From assembly GCA_943914745.1 (NCBI GenBank), contig CALUDF010000092.1, forward strand, positions 1-9,670: DNA of 9,670 nucleotides. The letters run 5' to 3'. This document shows, piece after piece, positions 1 to 6,658 of the stretch; positions within the stretch are counted from its first letter, which is position 1; each line of letters begins with the position of its first letter. This stretch comes from an uncultured Bacteriovorax sp. Lineage in GTDB: Bacteria > Bdellovibrionota > Bacteriovoracia > Bacteriovoracales > Bacteriovoracaceae. Below the pieces are notes generated by a model. That model saw nothing but the letters and a program-made list of their open reading frames with translations, was not told the origin of the DNA and ran no database searches. The translations under genes and the position numbers were made by a program.

Positions 1-1
1 C

Positions 2-895
2 ACCAGAAGTGATTTTGATTACCTGGTTAAACTCAATCAAAATGTTCATCATGTTTGGTCCTTTAATAAGAAAGAAGGATTCAAAGGACTCATTGCCCTG
101 GGATTAAAACTTAGGTCACAAAAATACTCTCACGTTTATGATGCCCATAATAATGTGCGCTCTTTAATTCTCTCTCTTATCCTGCGCTCTGTTTTACCCA
201 CGCCTTCCTGGGTCACGAGATCAAAAGAGCGTCTAAAGAGAATTTTACTTTTTACTTTTAGAATTAATTTATTTCCTAAGCCTTTTAAAGGAATTCATTC
301 TTATGAAGCCCCTTTGGAGAAATGGGGGATTACTCAAAGACCAGATTCACATTTCGTCGCATGGAACTTTAATGAGTCCGCCAAAGACAAAGTGAAGCCT
401 CATTTGCATGGAAGAAAAAGCATTGTGCTTGTGCCTTCTGCCGCATGGGAGATGAAGAGGTGGCCTTTGGAGCACTGGAAGAAGCTCATTCACATCATGC
501 CTGAGTTTCACTTTGTCGTTCTCGGTGGAAGAGATGACCATTTCTGTGAAGAGTTTAAAGCCGTTGCTCCTGAGCGAGTTGTGAATCTTGCAGGAAAATT
601 ATCATTGGTTGAGAGCTGTGCTCTTATTGGTGAGTCTAATCTCGTTATTTCCGCAGACACCGGCCTTCTTCACGTCGCAGATGTTCTTGGTGTAAAAGCC
701 CTCTCCCTAATGGGACCTACGGCCTTTGGTTTTACCAGTGGTCCACAAATAAAAACTCTGGAAGTGGATCTTCCTTGTAGGCCTTGCACAAAAGATGGTC
801 GTGGAAGTTGCTCGCAAGCTATTTACCAGCGCTGTCTTGTAGAAATCACTCCTGAGAAGGTCGCTGATGAAGCGCGCCTTCTTGCCCGCGAATAG
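2..895 (+). CDS. Glycosyltransferase family 9 (ADP-heptose:LPS heptosyltransferase-like), 5' end missing
   Basis: The frame is open from the first bases of the window, so the gene begins upstream; 297 residues are visible. A GTG at 155 could be mistaken for the start, but the 51 residues before it read as normal GT9 N-terminal domain, including the typical Y-x-x-V-Y-D-A-H-N-N-V-R-S segment (family form: DLHxNLRS). The C-terminal nucleotide-sugar domain carries SAAWEMKRWP, the VVLGG strand, and S-A-D-T-G-L-L-H-V-A-D, the conserved GT9 donor-site region. Near the end are four cysteines spaced CX2CX7CX7C, an arrangement seen in many heptosyltransferase relatives. Family members transfer heptose from ADP-heptose to the LPS inner core at the cytoplasmic face of the inner membrane. 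The donor and acceptor here are inferred. Its last 50 bp overlap the convergent deaminase-like gene. Confidence 0.9.
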   Translation, partial: TRSDFDYLVKLNQNVHHVWSFNKKEGFKGLIALGLKLRSQKYSHVYDAHNNVRSLILSLILRSVLPTPSWVTRSKERLKRILLFTFRINLFPKPFKGIHSYEAPLEKWGITQRPDSHFVAWNFNESAKDKVKPHLHGRKSIVLVPSAAWEMKRWPLEHWKKLIHIMPEFHFVVLGGRDDHFCEEFKAVAPERVVNLAGKLSLVESCALIGESNLVISADTGLLHVADVLGVKALSLMGPTAFGFTSGPQIKTLEVDLPCRPCTKDGRGSCSQAIYQRCLVEITPEKVADEARLLARE

Positions 896-2519
896 TTTTT
901 CTCATCTCCCACAATAAATGACTGATGTAGGGCCTTCTGGTTTCTTTAGTGGCAACCATGAGGAGTTTGGTAATTTTTAAACTTGTCGGGTTTGAGTAAA
1001 GAAGAATCAACAGCTCTTGAATGTAGTTAGTCGAGAGGGTGATGTAGTTATCTGTTCCAATTCCAAGCGAGACCCCTTTTTTCTCCCACCATGAAAATGG
1101 ATGGTCTTTGTAATCGGGAAAAGCTCCAGTGAGCTTTAAGTTGGAAGAAGGAAGGGCAACCAGTGAGACTTTTTTATTGATCATGCGGTTTAAAACGTCG
1201 TGTTGGTAGTGCTCAATTTCCCTGGCCGTATGAAATTTCGTTTTTAGGAATTTAACCTGCTCTTTTTGCGTGAGCTTTTCACCCCGGATGAGTTTGTCCC
1301 GGACTTCTTCGTCATGCCACTCCATATCCATGATCTCATCATATTCAAAGCTTTTTTCATCAAGTGGCTTTTGCAATTGATTCATTTCAATGAGTCTTTG
1401 GTAGAGCCTGTGGAAATAGTAGTTAGGGTTGATCCCAAGACTCAGACCATGCTCTAGGGTGTCGATGTGCCAGATGTTGAGGGCATTATCTACGGCCTGA
1501 ACACCAAGTCTTAGGATTTTCCAGGTTTCACCGTGGTGGGACCTGATCCTGAAGCCTTGGTATTGAAGTCTTCTGAGTCCTGACTTCATTTCCAGAAAAT
1601 GTTTTTTTCTATAGAGCTCGCGCTCGTCTCCAACCGTATCGACTTCACTTAAGACTTCTTTTAAGAATGGATACTTTTTTAAGATGTCCAGGATGCTTAA
1701 GACCTGATCATCAAAATGCTCTTTTTTTGAGTCATAAGAGTTTTGGTCAAAAAAGTTACTTTCTTTCCTGAAGCTTGGAGAAAGGATGAAATTAAAAAAC
1801 GGTTTTTCCGCCTTGAATTTCATAAACCCCTCATAGAGACCTAAGACAACGTCATCTTCCGTTAAGTTCTCAAGCCCCGGGATCTGCTCATCACTGATTC
1901 CAGTGCTACGAGAAAGAGTGAATTTAAGCCTGATTTTACCAACGTTATAGCTCTCATAAAGCTCACTTGCCATGTGATAAGCGGCCGCCACATGGGCTTC
2001 CTTGGTGGTGAGAATAAGTTTTGAGAGATAGAGTATCTTAAGGTAAGTCTTAAACTGCTCTCCTTCTTTTAACCTGATGAGGCGGTCGACATCATCGACA
2101 GAGGTGAGGGGAATGGAGTCTTCGCCGTAGACTTGCTTAATTTTGTCTTCGTAGGTTTTTTTATCTGGGCCATCCAAGAGTTTTTTTAGTCTTGGATAGA
2201 TAAAGTCAGCAGAAAGAGAGCCCGTCAGATGGATGTGTTCTTCATGGTAAGGAAGTGGGAATTCTTTAAAGAAACCAAAAAAGGCTTCAGAAAAAGGATG
2301 GGAGAGAACTGTGGAGATATCGACTTCGTTATTGTGAAAGCCGGCGATGAGTTTTCTGAACTCCTGCAAAGATTTCTCAACGATTGGGTTGCATTTTAGC
2401 TCTGGGTGATAGGCCAGAAGCTCCAGAGTGTCACTGATGGAGATTCCGTTGGTTTCGCTGATGATATCAATGAGAGCGTTTTTAATTTCATTGATGATTT
2501 TTTCTTTTTTTGCAAACAT
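846..2519 (-). CDS. Large adenosine/AMP-deaminase-like amidohydrolase
   Basis: This 557-residue protein has the metal-dependent deaminase signatures in the right order. H-I-H-L-T-G-S (H95, H97) matches the HxH metal site; HHGET (H328, E331) matches the H-A-G-E zinc ligand and catalytic glutamate; L-E-H-G (H357) matches the G-H-G histidine; P-S-S-N (457-460) matches PTSN; and G-T-D-N (D490) supplies the last metal ligand. Family members hydrolytically deaminate adenosine, AMP or related purines. Three things are unusual: about 85 residues precede the HxH motif, about 100 residues separate EHG from PSSN where classical ADA has a few tens, and the second Asp of the TDD motif is Asn491. It is much longer than classical ADA (about 340 residues). 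No signal peptide is seen, so it is probably cytoplasmic. The start ATG overlaps the stop of the J-domain gene, indicating translational coupling. Substrate unknown; other amidohydrolase activities are possible. Confidence 0.8.
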   Translation of the reverse strand: MFAKKEKIINEIKNALIDIISETNGISISDTLELLAYHPELKCNPIVEKSLQEFRKLIAGFHNNEVDISTVLSHPFSEAFFGFFKEFPLPYHEEHIHLTGSLSADFIYPRLKKLLDGPDKKTYEDKIKQVYGEDSIPLTSVDDVDRLIRLKEGEQFKTYLKILYLSKLILTTKEAHVAAAYHMASELYESYNVGKIRLKFTLSRSTGISDEQIPGLENLTEDDVVLGLYEGFMKFKAEKPFFNFILSPSFRKESNFFDQNSYDSKKEHFDDQVLSILDILKKYPFLKEVLSEVDTVGDERELYRKKHFLEMKSGLRRLQYQGFRIRSHHGETWKILRLGVQAVDNALNIWHIDTLEHGLSLGINPNYYFHRLYQRLIEMNQLQKPLDEKSFEYDEIMDMEWHDEEVRDKLIRGEKLTQKEQVKFLKTKFHTAREIEHYQHDVLNRMINKKVSLVALPSSNLKLTGAFPDYKDHPFSWWEKKGVSLGIGTDNYITLSTNYIQELLILLYSNPTSLKITKLLMVATKETRRPYISHLLWEMRKTIRGQEGALHQRPSQE

Positions 2520-3538
2520 TACTTTTTCCTGCTGGTAAGGATGAGGTCGTAAGCTTCCTGGATTTGATTAAATTTTAAGAGCGCTTTCTTCTCTAGTTCT
2601 TTGGGAAGATTCATCTGGCCGATTTTATCGGGATGCTTGGCCAGGGCGATTTTTTTATAGGTTTTTTTTATTTCTTCTAGTTCAGCGCTCTCATCAATTT
2701 TTAAGATGGCAAACGCCGTAGTGAGGTCTTTCTTATTTTGAAGTTTAGGCAGAGGAGTCAGAATGTCTGCATAACTTAGGTAGAGCGAGAGCTCTTCAAA
2801 AAAATGGGAAGGACTCTTTGCCCAGAGGTTGGCCTCTTTGGAAGAGATGAGATCAATGGCTTCTTTCATGCTTTCTTCGGAAAATTGCCCAAGGAGAGGA
2901 GAGTCTGAAAAAAGGCGATCATCCTTTACCTTTGATTTAATTGCAAAGAGGATTTTTAATTGCAGGGCCAGCATGAACTCATGGCCTGAGACATGACATT
3001 TTTTTGCGACTCTATCGATGAGGTTGTAGTCTTTGTTTCTTATTTCCTCAATCATGATCAATAAAAGCATGAGGAGAGAGAAGTAATTTCTAATGGCTTC
3101 CGGGGATTTCTGGTTTTCAGCGTTTAGGAAGCGGATATAATTTCTTTTTTCTGCCAGCATGATAAACGCATTCACCTTGCTTTCGGCAAGCGTGTAAGAG
3201 TAATGGCGAGTGATGTCGCTTTGGATTTTTTTAGCGAAATCCCCACCACCCCATCGGGTTTCCTTGTATAGGGCCTCTACTTCTTTTGAGGGAGGAGTAA
3301 GAGGGGGAAGTTCATTTACAGATGAGCTCTCACTCTTTTGATTGGCGATCCCATATTGAGCGCGCAGCCTCTCTTTTTGCCTGCGGATCATGCTGTCGAT
3401 GTCATTGTCAGGATCATAGGAGCCTGGGATCTTTTTTTTGAACATCTCATAAAGAGCAGGGAGCACGACTTTTACAAACATGAAAAGCAAAATGGCGGCG
3501 AGGACGACACGAATGATAATTTCTTTATTAAGAGGCAT
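2519..3538 (-). CDS. Membrane-anchored protein with C-terminal J domain (DjlA-like architecture)
   Basis: The protein has 339 residues. A single hydrophobic helix (about residues 7-29) is followed by positive charges (FKKK), which predicts an inner-membrane anchor with the bulk in the cytoplasm. Residues 40-85 are polar and probably disordered. Residues 120-260 are mainly helical with no confident family; a TerB-like fold, as in DjlA, is possible. Residues 272-337 form a J domain: basic helix II (KKTYKKIALAK), the HPD tripeptide at H302-P303-D304, and helix III ending KFNQIQEAYDLI. J domains stimulate the ATPase of DnaK-type Hsp70s and direct them to clients. No zinc-finger or G/F region is present, so it is not a classical DnaJ. 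An in-frame TAA two codons upstream makes ATG 3538 the first possible ATG, but no clear Shine-Dalgarno precedes it. It is first in an operon with the deaminase-like gene. Confidence 0.85.
   Translation of the reverse strand: MPLNKEIIIRVVLAAILLFMFVKVVLPALYEMFKKKIPGSYDPDNDIDSMIRRQKERLRAQYGIANQKSESSSVNELPPLTPPSKEVEALYKETRWGGGDFAKKIQSDITRHYSYTLAESKVNAFIMLAEKRNYIRFLNAENQKSPEAIRNYFSLLMLLLIMIEEIRNKDYNLIDRVAKKCHVSGHEFMLALQLKILFAIKSKVKDDRLFSDSPLLGQFSEESMKEAIDLISSKEANLWAKSPSHFFEELSLYLSYADILTPLPKLQNKKDLTTAFAILKIDESAELEEIKKTYKKIALAKHPDKIGQMNLPKELEKKALLKFNQIQEAYDLILTSRKK
2527..2530 (-). promoter_or_regulatory. Ribosome binding site of the deaminase-like gene
   Basis: On the minus strand the sequence CAGGAAAAAGTAATG places AGGA 7 nt before the start codon. 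The site lies inside the last codons of the J-domain gene. With the TAATG stop/start overlap at 2519-2521 it supports the chosen start and coupled translation. Confidence 0.65.
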
Positions 3539-3600
3539 AAATTATAGTATCATTAAAAAGATTCGTGCATTTAATAAAAATAGTTACCAAAGAGTAGGCA
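3539..3600. promoter_or_regulatory. Divergent promoter region, J-domain operon / epimerase
   Basis: This is a 62-bp AT-rich gap between divergent starts, so it should carry both promoters. On the minus strand a perfect TATAAT (3541-3546) lies only 2 nt from the J-domain ATG, with a poor -35 match (TGCACG, 3564-3569). That is too close for a normal transcript to keep the ATG, so its role is doubtful. On the plus strand only weak AT-rich candidates occur; AGAG at 3591-3594 is a weak ribosome binding site for the epimerase. Confidence 0.4.
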
Positions 3601-4602
3601 ATGTTTAGCTGGTCGATAAAAGAAATTGAACTTCCATTGAAATTTACCTGGAATATTTCACGAAATAGCTCAGATATTAAAAGAAATTTCGTAGTCAAAG
3701 TAAAAAATGGCTCTATTGAAGCTTACGGAGAAGTCGCCTTCAATGTCCGCTATGGCGAATCGCGAGAGCTCATCATGGAGAAGTTTGAAGAGTTTAAAAA
3801 TAATGCTCCTCAAGATTTTACCGGGGTCGAGAGCCTCGTGGCCTATCTTGAATCAACTGATCTTCCCCAATCCTTAAAATTTGGTATCGAATCGAGTTTC
3901 GTGCATTACATAGCAATCCTGTCGGGTAAGACGGTTCCTCAACTCATGGGGTGCAATACGGTGAGTTCGGTGAAGACTTCATTTTCGATTCCCATTATGG
4001 ACATTGGAAAGATTGAGAGCTTTATCAAAGAAAATAACCTGAAGCGTTTTTCCGTTTTAAAAGTTAAGGTCAATCGCGAGATTGCCCACGACTTTTGTTC
4101 AGAAGTCTTGCGCTTAACCAATGTTCCTTTGCGCATTGATGCCAACGAATCATTCGAGTCAGCTCAGGAAACATTAAAATTCCTAGAGAAATTCCCAGAC
4201 ATCAAACGCATTGAGTTTTTAGAGCAGCCTCTTTCAAGTAAAGAGCACGATGAGGCTCTTGAGTTAAAGAAGCATTCAAGCGTTTTTCTCATGGCCGATG
4301 AATCAGTGACAAAAGAAGAAGTGAATGCGTATCACGTCGAGCGCTTCCATGGTGTCAACATCAAGATGATGAAATCCGGGGGCTATCTCAAGGCGGTCAA
4401 ACAACTTAGACAAGCTAAGATGCTGGGCCTTAAGACTATGCTTGGATGCATGGTGGAGACAAGCCTGGGAATCTCCAGCGCCCTCAATATTTCGGGTGGG
4501 GTGGATTTTTATGACCTAGATGGATGTCTTTTGATTAAAGACGATCCTTATAAACTCGTCAGCGAAGAGAATGGAAAGATTTTCTATTCTTATATCCAGT
4601 AG
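3601..4602 (+). CDS. Dipeptide epimerase (L-Ala-D/L-Glu epimerase-like, enolase superfamily)
   Basis: This 333-residue protein has an enolase capping domain (about 1-120) and a barrel domain with the full muconate-lactonizing-enzyme subgroup set. These are the K154-V-K156 acid/base pair, metal ligands D180 (IDANES), E208 (LEQP) and D233 (ADES), and the opposite lysine K255 (NIKMMKSGG). C-M-V-E-T-S (283-288) and the D-L-D motif (D305, D307) are hallmarks of the dipeptide epimerase family, where DxD binds the substrate's alpha-ammonium group. Known members invert one stereocentre of dipeptides, commonly L-Ala-D-Glu from murein to L-Ala-L-Glu, so that it can be cleaved and reused. The length is normal. 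It has no murein-recycling neighbours here and stands alone as a single-gene unit. Exact dipeptide specificity varies in the family and cannot be read from sequence alone. Confidence 0.85.
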   Translation: MFSWSIKEIELPLKFTWNISRNSSDIKRNFVVKVKNGSIEAYGEVAFNVRYGESRELIMEKFEEFKNNAPQDFTGVESLVAYLESTDLPQSLKFGIESSFVHYIAILSGKTVPQLMGCNTVSSVKTSFSIPIMDIGKIESFIKENNLKRFSVLKVKVNREIAHDFCSEVLRLTNVPLRIDANESFESAQETLKFLEKFPDIKRIEFLEQPLSSKEHDEALELKKHSSVFLMADESVTKEEVNAYHVERFHGVNIKMMKSGGYLKAVKQLRQAKMLGLKTMLGCMVETSLGISSALNISGGVDFYDLDGCLLIKDDPYKLVSEENGKIFYSYIQ

Positions 4603-4605
4603 TTT

Positions 4606-5844
4606 TTAGAAATAGAGCTTTAAATCGAGGTCGATGCGGTCGTAGCTGGCCGTGTTCTTGGCATTTAAAAGTCTCTGAGCAGAAACTCCGATATCAAAAG
4701 GAAGATCGAACTTCTTTCGCTTATAGGCTTCAATAGTCGAAAATCCAATCCCCAATCTCACCCAGCGGCTCTCGCTGCCAGTGTCAGCTTCAAGGGCCTC
4801 TCTTACTTTTACATCAGCGACACTCGCATAAGTCGTTCCCTGAGTCTGGCCATAAATAAATGAGCTGTTTATGTTCATCCAGTAAGTAGGATTATACGTA
4901 AAAGTCAGCGTCGCATCCATTTTGTCACCAAGCTTCTGGTTGACGCTTTTTTTCTGTGAAGAAAGAGGCATGTCCACGTCATCAATCCATCTGACTTCTT
5001 TTTCAGAAGCAAACTGGTAAGTGTAGCGGGTCTTGATGTCGAATTGATAGGTGTTGTCGTCAAAGGCGATTCCTGCAGACGCTTCAACGAAAGCATCGTA
5101 CTGGCCATCACCTGTCGAGACGTCTTGAAGTGAATCAGGATCATCTGCCTGTCCTGTTGGTAAAACGGCCCCTGCGGCCACAGACATCCCACGGTCAGAA
5201 AAATCCGTCAGGCGGTAGATGAGACCGATTTCTGCATCACCGAGAGCATCTTTTTCCCATTTTCCAATGGGCTTATATTGATAATAATTAACAACCAACG
5301 ATTGAAGAAGTTCTGTATTGGTGCTCGGGAGCTGGAGGGTTAAGTCTTTAACAAATTTCCCTACGGCCGAATCAGGATTGGCATTTCTGATTGTCGATTG
5401 GACAGCAGAGATATTGCTTTCTTTGCTCTGGCGAAACTTAATATCTGTCGTGATATGGTACATGGGAATGGACCCGTAGACGGTGAGCCTGTCAGTGATA
5501 CCAAAACCGTAACCAAAACCCTGGGCCGTGACGTTTGCTTCAACATCTGCCGAGAATTCACCCAAAGAAAAATTGCTATAGGCTTCAGGAGAGATTGTTT
5601 TTAGTTGTTCAAAATAAGATTTAATGACGGAGCTCACATCTTCGAGTCTGCTGGAAGTGAACTCTTCTTTTAAGTCCAGCGTTTCTTGTTGTCCTTTAGA
5701 GTCGTATTTCGATTTAATTTGTGAGGCCATGACTTGCTTAAAAACGACGGTGTTGACGTTTTTTGGAAGGGTGTCGTAAGAGGCTGACCAGGCATTTTGC
5801 CCAATCATTCCTACTGCAAGAATGGTTAAAAGTGACGATTTCAT
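4606..5844 (-). CDS. Outer-membrane beta-barrel protein (MetA-pathway/transporter-like)
   Basis: This 412-residue protein begins with a Sec signal peptide (M-K-S, hydrophobic core LLTILAVGMIG, likely cleavage after S20 or A21). The mature part alternates hydrophobic and polar residues with many aromatic strand ends and finishes L-D-L-K-L-Y-F, a terminal phenylalanine signal for BAM insertion. Segments such as GFGYGFGITDRLTVYGSIP (109-127), GDAEIGLIYRL (202-212) and AAGAVLPTG (223-231) resemble the 'MetA-pathway of phenol degradation' outer-membrane family, which is often annotated as a putative transporter. Residues 40-100 and 140-195 are probably periplasmic or long loops. Cargo is unknown. 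It is convergent with the epimerase with only 3 bp between stops. No good Shine-Dalgarno is visible before the ATG; a TAAAAT hexamer sits 9 nt upstream. Confidence 0.75.
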   Translation of the reverse strand: MKSSLLTILAVGMIGQNAWSASYDTLPKNVNTVVFKQVMASQIKSKYDSKGQQETLDLKEEFTSSRLEDVSSVIKSYFEQLKTISPEAYSNFSLGEFSADVEANVTAQGFGYGFGITDRLTVYGSIPMYHITTDIKFRQSKESNISAVQSTIRNANPDSAVGKFVKDLTLQLPSTNTELLQSLVVNYYQYKPIGKWEKDALGDAEIGLIYRLTDFSDRGMSVAAGAVLPTGQADDPDSLQDVSTGDGQYDAFVEASAGIAFDDNTYQFDIKTRYTYQFASEKEVRWIDDVDMPLSSQKKSVNQKLGDKMDATLTFTYNPTYWMNINSSFIYGQTQGTTYASVADVKVREALEADTGSESRWVRLGIGFSTIEAYKRKKFDLPFDIGVSAQRLLNAKNTASYDRIDLDLKLYF

Positions 5845-5952
5845 ATTAAAGGAATTTTAGCCACAAAAAGGGTGGCGAGGTGAAGATTTGAGGGAGAGTG
5901 AAAAAACTACAATCCGCCCCACAAAATTTGTACACATGATATAAATTTAGGA
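5845..5952. promoter_or_regulatory. Divergent promoter region, outer-membrane protein / lipoprotein
   Basis: This 108-bp gap lies between divergent starts. On the plus strand TATAAA (5940-5945) is 7 nt from the lipoprotein ATG, which would place transcription start at or beside the start codon. An 11-bp palindrome ACAAAATTTGT (5921-5931) lies around the expected -35 zone and could be an operator. On the minus strand TAAAAT (5854-5859) lies close to the barrel-protein ATG. A short inverted repeat GCCAC/GTGGC (5860-5864 and 5872-5876, 7-nt loop) is also present. No strong -35 match was found on either strand, so the assignments are tentative. Confidence 0.4.
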
Positions 5953-6642
5953 ATGAAAAAACCGGCGCTTCTGACCCTTATTTTGGCCACCATCGTCCTT
6001 TTCACTGCTTGTGGAAAAGAGAAACTCACTCCTTTGGTAAACGCCGTAACTGTCAATGAACTTCGCAATGATCAACCTATTAATTTCTCATACCGCATAG
6101 ACTCAACCCAGATTGATGAGTTTGCCCGCGGGGCCGGAAAATTCCCGATTTTTGGAAAGCTTTTCCAGGGAATAGCCTTTGTTTTGGCCAATACGAGCAT
6201 TTCTTCTAAGGGTGGGCATGTCCTGGAACTAGATGCTATTGATATTGATTTGGGTGGAATGGTGGACATCGATTACAACTATATCGATTGGATCAGGCTG
6301 GATTCACTCCTGGCCCATATTGATAACGCTAAAAAGAAAGACACTCTCGAGTTCATTGAGAAAGTGGAGATCTTTGCACTCTTAGATAAACCTATTGCAG
6401 GTCTTCCGGTTGATGAGCAGGGAATGACTCGCCTGGTGTATTTTGACAAAAAAGAGCATCCGCTTGAGTGTAATGGCCGCTGCCTCAATTTGAGAATTGA
6501 GAAAGTGAATTGGAAAGAAATCATGAAAAATAACCCGAAAGTGAAGCTTCAGCCGAAGATTATCATTAATTCGGTTCCTAAAAGCACAATGGCCCTAGCT
6601 GGATCGGTGAGTTTTAGTATAAAATTCAATCCAGGTTTTTAA
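5953..6642 (+). CDS. Predicted lipoprotein of unknown function
   Basis: The protein has 229 residues. MKK followed by the hydrophobic stretch ALLTLILATIVLF and then T-A-C-G gives a lipobox-like end with the lipidated cysteine at position 20 (F at -3 is less usual than L). No Asp follows the Cys, so outer-membrane sorting by Lol is expected if the organism follows the enterobacterial rule. The mature protein is rich in beta-prone segments, with a D-rich stretch L-D-A-I-D-I-D-L-G-G (93-102) and a C173-N-G-R-C177 pair that could form a small disulfide loop. No known family was recognised. A TAGGA sits directly against the ATG with no useful spacing. The gene is followed after 16 bp by the GT4 glycosyltransferase on the same strand, suggesting an operon. 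Confidence 0.75.
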   Translation: MKKPALLTLILATIVLFTACGKEKLTPLVNAVTVNELRNDQPINFSYRIDSTQIDEFARGAGKFPIFGKLFQGIAFVLANTSISSKGGHVLELDAIDIDLGGMVDIDYNYIDWIRLDSLLAHIDNAKKKDTLEFIEKVEIFALLDKPIAGLPVDEQGMTRLVYFDKKEHPLECNGRCLNLRIEKVNWKEIMKNNPKVKLQPKIIINSVPKSTMALAGSVSFSIKFNPGF

Positions 6643-6658
6643 ACAGTCTAGGTTATTC

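Noticed and set aside
155..157. GTG as the start of the heptosyltransferase.
   Set aside because: The frame is open to the window edge and the upstream residues fit the GT9 N-terminal domain.
855..900. Possible intrinsic terminator at the end of the heptosyltransferase (AGAAGG/CCTTCT stem, then TTTTT at 896-900).
   Set aside because: The stem has a bulge and a 9-nt loop, and the T-run begins 13 nt after it; a nearer CGCG stem is only 4 bp. This is not good enough to call.
4905..5192. 95-codon open frame inside the barrel-protein gene, same strand.
   Set aside because: It is a shifted-frame shadow of a well-supported gene, with low-complexity S/T/K/L-rich sequence and no ribosome site noted.
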